Shown here one piece after another: positions 8,372 to 18,856 of a stretch of 64,000 bases of DNA. Made by a program: the position numbers and the translations under genes. Position 1 is the stretch's first letter, and every line of letters begins with the position of its first letter. The stretch lies in the NCBI RefSeq assembly GCF_000768705.1, contig NZ_AVPJ01000001.1, forward strand, positions 372,001 to 436,000, in the 5' to 3' direction. This DNA comes from Knoellia sinensis KCTC 19936 (lineage in GTDB: Bacteria; Actinomycetota; Actinomycetes; Actinomycetales; Dermatophilaceae). Under the pieces are notes generated by a model, which ran no database searches, was not told where the DNA came from, and was given only the letters and a program-made list of their open reading frames with translations.

Positions 8372-8977
8372 TCACGAGAAGTCGAGGCGCATCACCACAC
8401 GACGCTTCGTCGGGCGGTTGACCACGGCAAAGCCCTCATCCGAGAAGACCGACTCCAGCCCGACGAACAGTTCACCCGTGAGAGCTCCTTGGGCGCTCGC
8501 CATGGGATAACCCTCGACCGCCGAGGCACCCTGTCCGCGCGCATGGTCGACTGCGGCGGCGAGCAGTGCACGGCTGACGCCCTGCTTGCGGTGGCCGACC
8601 CGCGTGACGAAGCACGTCACTGCCCAGACCGTCTGGTCCTCGCGATCCTCCTCGCGTCCGTCCCAAGGCACCTTCCCGGTTCGGACCATTCCGATGTATG
8701 CCGTCCGCGGCTCGACCGCGACCCAACCCGCCGGTTCGTCCCCGAGGAACGCCACGAGGCCGGCCGTGGACTGCGCCCGCGGGTGGCCGCACCGCGCCTG
8801 TTCCTCGAGCCGCGCGGTCAGCTCCTCCACTCCGACGCGTTCGAGCGACTCCCTCGGCGCGAGCTTGAACCACTGGCACTGGCAGCGGTGCGCGTCGCCC
8901 AGGCTCCCGAAGACGCGCTGGAGTTCGTCGAAGGCGACCGTGTTCGCCGGAACGACGCGGACTGAGTCGTCACTCAT
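8372..8977 (-). CDS. GNAT-family N-acetyltransferase
   Basis: 201 aa from ATG 8977, chosen because GGAGG (8985-8989) lies 7 bases upstream; the longer frame from 8995 has no such site. The GNAT fold is suggested by GLVAFLGDEPAGWVAVEPRT, WAVTCFVTRVGHRKQGVSRA (acetyl-CoA loop) and LLAAAVDHARGQGASAVEGY. The Cys-rich start (HRCQCQWFKL) is typical of a subfamily of small actinobacterial acetyltransferases of unknown substrate. The start lies inside the 3' end of the hydrolase gene (8 base overlap), so translation is probably coupled. Confidence 0.85.
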   Translation of the reverse strand: MSDDSVRVVPANTVAFDELQRVFGSLGDAHRCQCQWFKLAPRESLERVGVEELTARLEEQARCGHPRAQSTAGLVAFLGDEPAGWVAVEPRTAYIGMVRTGKVPWDGREEDREDQTVWAVTCFVTRVGHRKQGVSRALLAAAVDHARGQGASAVEGYPMASAQGALTGELFVGLESVFSDEGFAVVNRPTKRRVVMRLDFS

Positions 8978-9668
8978 GGTGTGCCTCCGTGGCATTCAGG
9001 CGACGTGCGAGTTCGAGGACTCGCTCAGCCACCCCAGTGGGCTCGTGGAGGTGATGCAGGTGCAGCGCGTCGTCAAGGACGGCCACCGGCCAGCCGAGCC
9101 GTCGAGCGCGGGCCTGCTCACGGGCATAGGTCTCGCCGAAGGCGAGGTAGGCACACGGCCGAGCCTCCCACCGCGCAGGGGCCCCCACGGTCGTCCTGAA
9201 GTAGCTGAGGGGCAGCCGCGGCTCCTGTGACTCGATCGATGCCCGCACCTGGGAGTCGGGAAACAGGGCTGCGACGTCGTCCTCGGGCCACCACTGCGTC
9301 CACGGCGGGAGAAGACCCGAGCTGTCCGCCAGCCCGGCGATGCTGTCGTGCAGCGCAGGCGGTGCCATCGTCGTCTGACCTACCGTCGGCGGCAGTGCCG
9401 CGTCGACGAACACGACGGGTATGCCGTCCGCCACCGCAGGTGCCACGAGTCCAGCATTGCTGTGGGCCACCACGAGATCGGGACTCATGCGCAGGACCGC
9501 ACGTCGGAACGCCTCGCGGACCTGCACTCCCGTGGTCACCTGCGACGGTGGTTCGGCGATCTCCGAGAATCGCCCACAGGCCCGAAACGCCTCTGCCAGA
9601 ACGGCATACGCGTGCACGCCGACGAGCGGACTCGGCAGCAGGAGGATCGACTCCGGCCAGGCGGGCAC
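8970..9668 (-). CDS. Alpha/beta-hydrolase-like protein
   Basis: 232 aa, GTG start, no signal peptide. It begins LLLPSPLVGVHAYAVLAEAF, and AHSNAGLVAP near residue 69 resembles a nucleophile elbow (Ser in an x-H-S-x-A-G variant). HHLHEPTGVAERVLELARRL near the end could supply the catalytic His. The substrate cannot be inferred. It sits 10 bases after the DUF4177 gene and overlaps the GNAT gene, so 9882-8372 reads as one small operon. Confidence 0.65.
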   Translation of the reverse strand: MPAWPESILLLPSPLVGVHAYAVLAEAFRACGRFSEIAEPPSQVTTGVQVREAFRRAVLRMSPDLVVAHSNAGLVAPAVADGIPVVFVDAALPPTVGQTTMAPPALHDSIAGLADSSGLLPPWTQWWPEDDVAALFPDSQVRASIESQEPRLPLSYFRTTVGAPARWEARPCAYLAFGETYAREQARARRLGWPVAVLDDALHLHHLHEPTGVAERVLELARRLNATEAHHE

Positions 9669-9678
9669 GACGATGAGG

Positions 9679-9882
9679 TCAGCCCAGGGGTCGCTCGAAC
9701 GTCACGAGGACTCCTTCGACGCCGCCGGGGCCGAGCCGCCCCTTGACCTCGACCGAGGTGATCGCCTTGAGCTGCCACCCCTTGGAGGCCCACTCGTTGA
9801 GGACCGACTCGAGCTTCCCGGCGGACATCTTGCCGCCGATCATTCCTTCACGGATCTGCACGACCTTGTACTCGTATCCCAT
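9679..9882 (-). CDS. DUF4177-type small protein
   Basis: 67 aa. It opens MGYEYKVVQIREGM and continues KLESVLNEWASKGWQLKAIT, then VLVTFERPLG. The Tyr-x-Val-Val start and the N-x-x-x-x-G-W block are the DUF4177 signature (small single-domain proteins of unknown function). ATG start. First gene of the unit with the hydrolase and GNAT genes, 41 bases after the CoA-transferase fusion gene. Confidence 0.8.
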   Translation of the reverse strand: MGYEYKVVQIREGMIGGKMSAGKLESVLNEWASKGWQLKAITSVEVKGRLGPGGVEGVLVTFERPLG

Positions 9883-9923
9883 GAAGCGAGCGTATGCCGT
9901 GGAGCCGGTTCGACGGCAGACGT

Positions 9924-11813
9924 TCAGCCTCTCGAGGGCGCGTCCTCGTCGATGCGGCGGGTGGGAATCAGCACCTCGTGGACACCTTCGGCCGTGCGGA
10001 CGCGTGCATCGCCACCCGCGGTGAGGATGTGGAGCATCGAGTCATTGCCCACCAGGACGTCGGCGCTGAAGGCGGTCACCCCCTGGCGCGCGGCATGGTC
10101 GGAGAGGAGTTCGTGCAGCAGCCGACCGAGGCCCTTGCCCTGCCAGTCGGCGTCGACCATGAAGGCGACGTCGGCATGTCCGGTGTCGGCATCGACGTAG
10201 TACTGCGCCGTCGCCACCGCCCGTTCGGTCTCACGCCCGCCGGTCACGGCGACGAGCGCCATCTCGGCGTCGTAGCTGACGTTGCACAAGTGGTCCGCGG
10301 CGTTGCGCGCCAGCGACGACAGATTGCGGAAGAAGCGCGTACGCACGTCCTCGGGACGCAGGTGGAAGAACAGGTCCTGGAGCAGCGGCGCGTCGCCGGG
10401 GTGGGTGGGGCGGACGAGCACCTGCGAACCGTCGCGAAGACTGACCCGGCGTTCCTCCTCGACCGGGTAGGGCCGACGTGACTTGAGCTTCTGCTCGGAC
10501 GGGACCAGGCCCGCTCGGCGCGCCTCGTCGAGGAGGCCGTCCCTATCGTCGGGATGTGCCAACTCGATGAGGGCGACGGCGCGCTCACGCAACGAGCGCC
10601 CATGCAGGTAGGTGATGCCGAACTCCGTTGCCACCCAACGCAGTTCGTGCCTCGCAATGGCCACGGCTTCGTACTGCCCCAGGCGGAGGGCGAAGGAACT
10701 CGAACCATCCGGTTGACGGGACGAGAGGGCGACGATGGCCTTCCCTTCGGGTGACAGTGCAGCCGCCCGGTGGAAGTCGGCCTGCGTGCCGAGTCCGCCG
10801 TAGGGCCGGCCTCCCAGCGCATCGACGCACACCTGCCCCGTGAGGTCTATCCGGAATGCCTGGGTGACGGACACGATCCTTGGCTCATCTTCGATCCCGC
10901 GGAGGACCTCGTCGATGGGGCGGAACGCGAAGCGGTCGCTGCCGTCGATCGCGTCGTAGAGGCGGCGCGTCCCCATCGCGGCGCTGGCGACGACGAGGCC
11001 GACATCGGACGTGCGAGCGGCGCCTGTCACGACGCCCGCCTCGACGAGGTCGAGCACGGCATCGGTGATGACGTCGGAGTGGATGGCGAGGTCACGTCGA
11101 CCCTTGATCCTCGCGAGAACCGCGCTCGGGATTCTGCCCAGCCCGACGTGCACAGTGGCTCCGTCATCGATGATGCGAGCCACGTAGCCAGCGATGAGTT
11201 CGCCCACGTCGCCGACGGCGGGGTGGGTGTAGCAGATGACCTCGGCCGGCACCTCGACGAAGAGGTCGATGGCTTCGACGGGCACTGTGCTCGCCCCCAT
11301 CGTCCACGGCATCGCGGGATTGACCTCGGCGATGACGATTCGCGCCGCGTCGATGGCTGCATGAGCCGCGTCGACCGAGACGCCGAGGCTCACGCGACCG
11401 TCACGCGGAGGTGTCACCTGCACGACGGTCACGTCCACCCGGACGCGCCCGGCCCGCAAGCTTCCCGGGAGGTCCGCGACACTCATGGGAAGGTACTCGA
11501 TCCGCGCGATCCCGGGTTGGTCGTCGCGGCCGACGACGTCGGCTAATTCCGACCCGATGAAGAGCGTGCGGTGCTCGAAGTTCGTGCCCGCGGCACCACT
11601 CTGGCGCACCCCGTCGGTCAAGTGATGGACCAGGCGCACGCCCAGGTGCTCGAACGGCTGAACCTCCAGCGCACGGATGACCGTCCGGGGGGTGCCACAG
11701 CCGCTGCCGACGTAGACCACAGAGCCGGCCGGCACTGCGGCAGCCGCCTCCTCAGCGGTGACGAGGTCGATGCCCCAGCCCGCCCGGGTTGTGCCGCCCT
11801 CGACCTCCGTCAC
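9924..11813 (-). CDS. Acetyl-CoA hydrolase/CoA-transferase fused to a C-terminal GNAT domain
   Basis: 629 aa from GTG 11813, preferred because GGAGG lies 5 bases upstream; the frame stays open to GTG 11852 (642 aa). Residues ~1-430 match the acetyl-CoA hydrolase / 4-hydroxybutyrate CoA-transferase family (GSVVYVGSGCGTPRTVIRAL, VNPAMPWTMG, GLGTQADFHRAA, ITYLHGRSLRERA). Residues ~450-629 are a GNAT domain (LVRPTHPGDAPLLQDLFFHL, ADWQGKGLGRLLHELLSDHA). The transferase half moves or releases CoA from short acyl-CoAs; the GNAT half may acetylate a protein, perhaps coupling acyl-CoA state to regulation (inference). Such fusions occur in other bacteria. Confidence 0.85.
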   Translation of the reverse strand: MTEVEGGTTRAGWGIDLVTAEEAAAAVPAGSVVYVGSGCGTPRTVIRALEVQPFEHLGVRLVHHLTDGVRQSGAAGTNFEHRTLFIGSELADVVGRDDQPGIARIEYLPMSVADLPGSLRAGRVRVDVTVVQVTPPRDGRVSLGVSVDAAHAAIDAARIVIAEVNPAMPWTMGASTVPVEAIDLFVEVPAEVICYTHPAVGDVGELIAGYVARIIDDGATVHVGLGRIPSAVLARIKGRRDLAIHSDVITDAVLDLVEAGVVTGAARTSDVGLVVASAAMGTRRLYDAIDGSDRFAFRPIDEVLRGIEDEPRIVSVTQAFRIDLTGQVCVDALGGRPYGGLGTQADFHRAAALSPEGKAIVALSSRQPDGSSSFALRLGQYEAVAIARHELRWVATEFGITYLHGRSLRERAVALIELAHPDDRDGLLDEARRAGLVPSEQKLKSRRPYPVEEERRVSLRDGSQVLVRPTHPGDAPLLQDLFFHLRPEDVRTRFFRNLSSLARNAADHLCNVSYDAEMALVAVTGGRETERAVATAQYYVDADTGHADVAFMVDADWQGKGLGRLLHELLSDHAARQGVTAFSADVLVGNDSMLHILTAGGDARVRTAEGVHEVLIPTRRIDEDAPSRG

Positions 11814-11920
11814 GACCACCTCCGCTGGAGCGAACGTGCACCCTGCCTCCACCGACTATGGCAGGGGCTTCGCGACGCCGTGGCAGAACCGCGGAATCGT
11901 CCTGGCGCCACAACGCAAAC

Positions 11921-11957
11921 GAGGGTATGCCGGGTGGTGAGCACCCGGCATACCCTC
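11921..11957 (-). terminator. Perfect hairpin terminator after hppD
   Basis: Arms 11921-11936 and 11942-11957 pair perfectly over 16 bases around a 5-base loop. It lies 27 bases past the hppD stop and before the next gene in the same direction. Each arm contains one copy of the GTATGCCG/CGGCATAC octamer. Confidence 0.8.
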
Positions 11958-11983
11958 GCCGTTCGTCTGTGAAGCGGACTACC

Positions 11984-13827
<1,844 letters not shown>

Positions 13828-13836
13828 CGCGCCCGA

Positions 13837-14124
13837 TTAGTCGATTGCGCTCGCCGTCATGAAGGCCGCCCAGATCGAGCCGACAATCAGCAACCCGCCC
13901 ACGATGGACAGGGCTGTTCCCCGTCGACCTTGGGTCTGACGCCGACGCCGACCACCGATGAGGACGAGCGCAATGCCCGCGATGTCCATCGGCGGGGCGA
14001 CGAGCCAGCCCCACTGCCCGAGGGCGAAGGCGCCTGCGGAGAAGGCCACCGCCAGGCCCGTGCCGATGACGACCAGTGCGATCTGGTTGATCGCGATCCT
14101 GGTCTCGAGGAGGGAGGTGCGCAT
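13837..14124 (-). CDS. Small membrane protein
   Basis: 95 aa with three predicted membrane helices: IALVVIGTGLAVAFSAGAFA, WLVAPPMDIAGIALVLIGG and ALSIVGGLLIVGSIWAAF, separated by a basic loop GGRRRRQTQGRRG. No family recognised. It is convergent with the Lrp gene (9 bases between stops) and follows another small membrane protein by 18 bases, so the two are probably one transcript. Confidence 0.6.
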   Translation of the reverse strand: MRTSLLETRIAINQIALVVIGTGLAVAFSAGAFALGQWGWLVAPPMDIAGIALVLIGGRRRRQTQGRRGTALSIVGGLLIVGSIWAAFMTASAID

Positions 14125-14142
14125 GCGTTCTTGGCGGCACAG

Positions 14143-14526
14143 TCAGAAGGACAAGAGGCAGCCGACGACACCGCCGACCATGAGGGCCGCCGGGATCAGC
14201 ATCGGCTTCGTGGGGGTGAGGTCGACGAGCGTGCCCGGCTCTGACCGGAATCGTCGGGTCAGCATGACGACCCACGCGCCGACCCAGCCGACCGCAGTGA
14301 CGGCCGCCCATCCCAATATGCGCCAGACCGTGCCTTGTCCCATGATCGCCATGGCTCCGAACATCAGGGGCGCGAACCAGAAGATGCACATCCCCACGAC
14401 GAAGCGGAAGCCGAGGTTGTTGTCGGCCCATGCGCTCCGCCAGAAGTCGTGGATTCTCACCTGGTTCCCTTCTCGTCGCTTCGAGGCCGGTGCCCGCATG
14501 CCGTCGTAGTTGACCTCGATCGTCAC
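14143..14526 (-). CDS. Small membrane protein
   Basis: 127 aa, GTG start with GGGGGAG upstream. A soluble N-terminus of ~38 residues (RIHDFWRSAWADNNLGFRF) precedes three hydrophobic segments (FVVGMCIFWFAPLMFGAMAI, ILGWAAVTAVGWVGAWVVML, MLIPAALMVGGVVGCLLSF). No family recognised. It lies upstream of, and probably in the same operon as, the 95 aa membrane protein. Confidence 0.6.
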   Translation of the reverse strand: MTIEVNYDGMRAPASKRREGNQVRIHDFWRSAWADNNLGFRFVVGMCIFWFAPLMFGAMAIMGQGTVWRILGWAAVTAVGWVGAWVVMLTRRFRSEPGTLVDLTPTKPMLIPAALMVGGVVGCLLSF

Positions 14527-14622
14527 AGAATCTCCCCCATGTCCCTACGGTGAATGGCCCGAGCCTACGAAAGGCCCGCGCACGTCGCGATGGGGACGAC
14601 TCCCCGTCGCGAACGAATGCGT

Positions 14623-16383
14623 TCAGCGGCGTCCCACGAACCAGAGCCTCAACTTCTCGATGCGTACGGCCACTTGCTCGGACGTCGCAGCCGCGAGTTC
14701 CGGTCCGCCACAAGCCCTTCGGAGCTCCATGTGCACGTTCGCGTGCGGCGCCCCGGTCTTCTTGGCATAGGCCGCGACGAGCTTGTTGAGCTCCTTGCGC
14801 TGGGCTGCGAGTGCGCGGTGAGCGGACACCGGCGCCTCAGGACCGCGCGGCTTGCGACCCGTCGACTTCGACTGCTTGGCCTGACGCTCGTGCAGGAGCG
14901 CCGACACCTGCTCGGGTTCGAGCAGACCGGGCAACCCGAGGTAGTCCTGCTCCTCGTCGGACCCCACGTCGGCGTGCAACCCGAACTGTTGCGCGTCGAA
15001 CAGGACGTGGTCGAAGTGAGCATCGGACTCGAGGGCCTCGAAGGTCTCCTCCTCGAGGCCCACCGTCTTCTCGGTTCGGTTGGCCGCGGCGATGATCCCC
15101 TCCTCCTCGGCCCACATCGAGGCCTCGGACTCGGCGTCACTCTTGCGGTTCAGCGCGTGGTCGCGCTCGAGCTCCATGTTGGCGGCATGCTCGAGGATGA
15201 CCGGGACCGACGGCAGGAACACCGAAGCCGTCTCGCCACGCTTCCGCGCGCGCACGAAGCGGCCGACCGCCTGCGCGAAGAAGAGCGGCGTCGACGTCGA
15301 GGTCGCATAGACACCCACGCACAACCGGGGCACGTCCACGCCTTCGGACACCATGCGCACCGCGACCATCCAGCGCGAGTCTCCGGCGGCGAACTCCTCG
15401 ATGCGGGCACTCGACCCGGCGTCGTCGGAGAGGATGACGGCCGGCTTCTCGCCCGTGAGCGACTCGAGGATGCGGGCGTAGGCGCGTGCCACGGTCTTGT
15501 TCGTCGCGATGACCAGAGCGCCGGCGTCGGGGACGTGGCGTCGCACCTCGGTGAGGCGCTTGTCTGCCGCAGCCAGGACCGACGGGATCCACTCACCCTT
15601 GGGATCCAGCGCGGTCCGCCACGCCTGCGCCATCTGGTCCTTGGTGAGCGGCTCCCCCAGGCGCGCGGCGATCTCGTCGCCGGCCTTGGTCCGCCACCGC
15701 ATCGCCCCGCCGTACGCGAGGAAGAGCACCGGTCGGACGACAGCGTCACGCAACGCTGCGGCATACCCATAGGTGTAGTCAGCTGCCGACCGCAGGATCC
15801 CTGCCTCGTCCAGTTCGTAGCGGACGAACGGGATGGGATTGGTATCGGAGCGGAACGGCGTACCCGTGAGGGAGAGCCGCCGCTGCGCCGACGTGAAGGC
15901 ATCACGTATGCCGTCGCCCCAGCTCCGTGCATCGCCACCGTGGTGGATCTCGTCGAGGATCACGAGGGTGGGAGTGGACTCGGTGCGGCGACGGTGCAGG
16001 TCCGGTCGGGACGCGACCTGCGCGTAGGTCAGGGCGACGCCGTCGTACTCGTCGGAGTGCACGGCCGAGGAATTCGAGAACTTCGGGTCGAGCTGAATGC
16101 CCACGCGCGCAGCGGCCTCGGACCACTGGACCTTGAGATGCTCGGTCGGCGCGATGACGGTGACGGCGCGCACCTCGCCGCGCTCAAGGAGTTCGGCGGC
16201 GATGCGCAGGGCGAACGTCGTCTTTCCGGCACCCGGTGTGGCTACGGCAAGGAAGTCCTTGGCGTCGGACTCCAGGTAGGCGGCCAGCGCCTCCTGCTGC
16301 CACGCACGCAGCTTGCTGGCGGTACCCCACGCAGCCCGCTCGGGGAAGGCGGGACTGAGGTGGGAAGCAGCTGTTGTACTCAT
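14623..16383 (-). CDS. DEAD/DEAH-box (SF2) helicase
   Basis: 586 aa. Motif I ATPGAGKTTFALR near residue 48; motif Ia VIAPTEHLKVQW; motif II LVILDEIHHGGDARSWGD; motif III SLTGTPFRSD; motif V/VI region VRMVSEGVDVPRL and FFAQAVGRFVRARKRG. The first ~400 residues are thus a complete SF2 motor; the C-terminal ~190 residues are acidic then basic with no known domain (GLHADVGSDEEQDYLGLPGL). Similar proteins are widespread in Actinobacteria; the role, probably DNA or RNA unwinding in repair, is not established. No nuclease or defence partner lies beside it. Confidence 0.85.
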   Translation of the reverse strand: MSTTAASHLSPAFPERAAWGTASKLRAWQQEALAAYLESDAKDFLAVATPGAGKTTFALRIAAELLERGEVRAVTVIAPTEHLKVQWSEAAARVGIQLDPKFSNSSAVHSDEYDGVALTYAQVASRPDLHRRRTESTPTLVILDEIHHGGDARSWGDGIRDAFTSAQRRLSLTGTPFRSDTNPIPFVRYELDEAGILRSAADYTYGYAAALRDAVVRPVLFLAYGGAMRWRTKAGDEIAARLGEPLTKDQMAQAWRTALDPKGEWIPSVLAAADKRLTEVRRHVPDAGALVIATNKTVARAYARILESLTGEKPAVILSDDAGSSARIEEFAAGDSRWMVAVRMVSEGVDVPRLCVGVYATSTSTPLFFAQAVGRFVRARKRGETASVFLPSVPVILEHAANMELERDHALNRKSDAESEASMWAEEEGIIAAANRTEKTVGLEEETFEALESDAHFDHVLFDAQQFGLHADVGSDEEQDYLGLPGLLEPEQVSALLHERQAKQSKSTGRKPRGPEAPVSAHRALAAQRKELNKLVAAYAKKTGAPHANVHMELRRACGGPELAAATSEQVAVRIEKLRLWFVGRR

Positions 16384-16421
16384 CGGCTCGCCAAGGTTAA
16401 CGACGTTTGCGAGACGACATG

Positions 16422-16454
16422 CCGAGGCCCCCGCCTGCTGGACGGGGGCCTCGG
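16422..16454. terminator. Hairpin terminator after the zinc metalloprotease gene
   Basis: Arms 16422-16433 and 16443-16454 (CCGAGGCCCCCG and its complement) pair perfectly over 12 bases with a 9-base loop. It lies 27 bases beyond the metalloprotease stop on the minus strand, upstream of the helicase gene. Confidence 0.75.
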
Positions 16455-16481
16455 TGTGTGCTTGGGCTCAGCGGCCCGGGA

Positions 16482-17453
16482 TCAGCCGCGATAGGCGACC
16501 CAGGCGCTCTGCATTCGGGTCGTCTGGCCGGAGCTGAAGTGGTCCATGCAGGCGTCCGTCGTGTAGTCCATGAAGTTCTTGATCGGGTCGAGACCGGGCA
16601 GCGGGCAGGTGTCACGATTCGTCGGGCACCCCGAAGCCGGACTCGCTTCGGCAGGAGTGTCGCTGACGTAGTCACCCGCAGTGTCAGAGCAGCCGCCCTG
16701 GAACGTGTGGTAGAGGTTCAGCCAGTGGCCGACCTCGTGGGTCGCCGTGTCGCCGCCGTTGTAGGGGGCCGCCGACCCGCCGGGCAGGCTCTCGTCGAGG
16801 ATGACGACACCGTCCATCGAGTCGATGCGCTTCTTGGGGAACGTCGCCCAGCCGAGCAGCCCCCCGGCCAGGTTCGCCGAATAGACGTTGAGGTCGGCCT
16901 TGGTGCCGGTCCGCAGTGCCGTCTTCATCGACCGCTCGGCGCTGCTGCCGTGGTCGAGGCCGTTGTACCAGCTCGGGTTGTTGGTCGTCGTCGTGCTCGC
17001 GAGGGTGAATGCGAAGCCGGTGCCGGCGTAGGCGCTGTTGAGGACGCTGATCTGGCTGTTGATCTCGCTCGCCGTCAACTGGCCCTTGGCGCCGTCGGTG
17101 ATCGTGTGCCAGTGGACCTTGATCGTGGCGGGGCTGAAGGCACCACCACCGCCGGGCTTCCTGGCCTCGCCAGCGGCACCACGCGTGAGTCCCTTTTCGG
17201 CCAGCGCCCGGCCCAGCTGGGTCTCCATCGCCTTGGCCTGGGCCGGTGAGAGGTCATGCGGGTCCTTGGCGCGGATGCTGCCCCGGGCCGCCGTGGTTGC
17301 CTCAGTGGGTGCGTCGGCCGCGCACTCCGCGGCCACGGAGCGGTCGCCGGCCATGGTGACGGCGGACGCATTGCCGGCCCCGAGGCCGACGCCGACCGCG
17401 GCAAGAAGCGATGCGGCGAGAAGTGCGAGGGGGCGCACTGGACGAACAGACAT
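16482..17453 (-). CDS. Secreted zinc metalloprotease, M43 (pappalysin/cytophagalysin) type
   Basis: 323 aa from ATG 17453, with AAAGGGA upstream; an in-frame extension to 17477 is less likely. Signal peptide: LALLAASLLAAVGVGLGAGN, cut near ASA. A ~90-residue propeptide-like region follows, then the catalytic domain with the metzincin motif THEVGHWLNLYHTF (HExxHxxxxxH) and, downstream, FMDYTTDACMDHFSSGQTTR (Met-turn region of M43B). Several cysteines suggest disulfides. It should be an extracellular endopeptidase. Overlapping inverted repeats at 17477-17507 lie just upstream. Confidence 0.88.
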   Translation of the reverse strand: MSVRPVRPLALLAASLLAAVGVGLGAGNASAVTMAGDRSVAAECAADAPTEATTAARGSIRAKDPHDLSPAQAKAMETQLGRALAEKGLTRGAAGEARKPGGGGAFSPATIKVHWHTITDGAKGQLTASEINSQISVLNSAYAGTGFAFTLASTTTTNNPSWYNGLDHGSSAERSMKTALRTGTKADLNVYSANLAGGLLGWATFPKKRIDSMDGVVILDESLPGGSAAPYNGGDTATHEVGHWLNLYHTFQGGCSDTAGDYVSDTPAEASPASGCPTNRDTCPLPGLDPIKNFMDYTTDACMDHFSSGQTTRMQSAWVAYRG

Positions 17454-17476
17454 GTATGTCCCTTTCGGTTCGCACA

Positions 17477-17507
17477 AACCTCTGTGAGGTTCGAGTGGTG
17501 TGAACCT
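17477..17507. promoter_or_regulatory. Overlapping inverted repeats upstream of the metalloprotease
   Basis: AACCTC-TGT-GAGGTT (17477-17491) is a perfect palindrome with a 3-base centre, and AGGTTC (17487-17492) pairs with GAACCT (17502-17507). Three AGGTT half-sites thus sit 24-54 bases before the ATG on the minus strand. A regulator site or a leader hairpin is possible. The remaining ~350 bases up to the NmrA-type gene at 17858 show no gene I can support. Confidence 0.4.
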
Positions 17508-17857
17508 AGCGATCCCGCGGGGCTCGCGAACACCCTCTGCACCTCATGACTCGGCAAAGGTTTGGCAAAGACGCCGGCGGATTCGCAGCCAGCAGACACG
17601 GCACGGGCCGGTGGTCAGGACACCCAGCGTCGACCTGGACGAAATTCGTTGGACGTGATTTCCGTCCGCCGGGCAGGCTCGGCCCATGGCCACGGAGAGC
17701 TCGCTCCCCGCGGCCGGTCGGAAGCGTGATGATGCCGACTCGCAGAGCTCTCGTGGGGGAACGATCACTGGCAACTGCACACCCACGGGACCGGTCCGGC
17801 GAGGCGCTGTCGACCACAGCCTGCACCCACCGCTCAAAGACAGCAAGGAGAACGCGA

Positions 17858-18790
17858 ATGCTCATCCTCGTCACCGGCGCCACTGGCGCCGTCGGTCGGC
17901 ACCTCGTCGACACGCTGCTCACCAAGGAGGCCACGGTCAGGGCCCTGACCCGCTCCCCCGAGAAGGCAGACCTGCCCACGCAGGTCCAACTCGTCGAGGG
18001 CGATCTGTCCGACCCGGCGAGCCTCACCATCGAGGCCTTCCAGGACGTTGACCGGGCCTTCGTCTTCCCCGCTGAAGGGGTCGAGCATTTCGTCGAAGCC
18101 GCCGTCGCAGCCGGAGTCCGCCGATTCACCGTGCTGTCGTCGTTGGCGGCTGCCATGGAGTTCCCGCGTGATGTCGGCTCAGCGAGCCAGCTTCACCACA
18201 GCGCCGTCGAGTCGGCAGTCACCTCGCGGACGCACGAGTGGACCATCCTGCGCCCGGGGAGTTTTGCCAACAACCTCCTGTCATGGGCGTGGCAGATCTC
18301 TTCCGGAGCCCCCATTCGCGCGCCCCACCTCGACTCGGCGCAGGCACCGATCCACGAGTTCGACGTGGCCGAGGCTGCTGCCACCACGTTGCTCCAGGAC
18401 GAATGGTTGGGGCAGACCATCGCGCTCACGGGACCGCAGGCGCTCACCCGCACCGAGCAGGTGGCAGCCATCGGAACCGCGCTCGGTCGCGACATCCCCC
18501 TGGTGGAGATCACTCCTGATGAGTTCCGTTCCGAAGTAGCAGAATTCGTCCCCGAGCCCATCGTCAAGATGCTGCTCGCCTACTGGAGCGACACGATGAC
18601 CGAACCTGAGGTTGCGCGTCCCGCATCGCGGGGGCTCATCGGACGCCCCGGGCGCACCTTGAGGAGTGGGCCCGCGACCACGCCGCGGACTTCACCCACT
18701 GACCGACGTGAGCCGCGCGCAGTTCATCTTGCGCGCGGCTCACGTCGGCAGTCCACAAGCCCTGCAACCCGGAGGTGCCGCCCGCCATGA
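17858..18790 (+). CDS. NmrA-like NAD(P)-binding protein with a frameshifted C-terminus
   Basis: ATG 17858 follows AAGGAG by 7 bases. The first ~265 residues match the NmrA-like atypical SDR family: MLILVTGATGAVGRHLVDTL (dinucleotide-binding GxxGxxG), TILRPGSFANNLLSW and ITPDEFRSEVAEF. After GRPGRTL near 18660 the frame turns into an Arg/Pro-rich tail. In the +2 frame the expected ending LEEWARDHAADFTH reads to TGA 18700-18702, directly before a 19-base hairpin. One base therefore seems missing near 18660, and the intended gene is probably 17858-18702. It could be a real mutation or a sequencing error. The family binds NAD(P)H; the substrate is unknown. Confidence 0.75.
   Translation: MLILVTGATGAVGRHLVDTLLTKEATVRALTRSPEKADLPTQVQLVEGDLSDPASLTIEAFQDVDRAFVFPAEGVEHFVEAAVAAGVRRFTVLSSLAAAMEFPRDVGSASQLHHSAVESAVTSRTHEWTILRPGSFANNLLSWAWQISSGAPIRAPHLDSAQAPIHEFDVAEAAATTLLQDEWLGQTIALTGPQALTRTEQVAAIGTALGRDIPLVEITPDEFRSEVAEFVPEPIVKMLLAYWSDTMTEPEVARPASRGLIGRPGRTLRSGPATTPRTSPTDRREPRAVHLARGSRRQSTSPATRRCRPP
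18703..18748. terminator. Perfect 19-base hairpin terminator
   Basis: Arms 18703-18721 and 18730-18748 pair perfectly with an 8-base loop. It begins one base after TGA 18700-18702, the stop expected for the unshifted NmrA-type gene, and faces the convergent DUF3039 gene. In the present sequence the shifted frame is read through it. Confidence 0.8.
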
Positions 18791-18856
18791 CGATCGTCAT
18801 GGTGTCCCCCGGCCTCAACGATCAGGTGGTGCGATGCGCTCGACGCCGGGTCGCGG

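Noticed and set aside
14623-16383. SF2 helicase as part of an antiviral defence system
   Set aside because: No nuclease, methyltransferase or other defence gene lies next to it; neighbours are small membrane proteins and a secreted protease.
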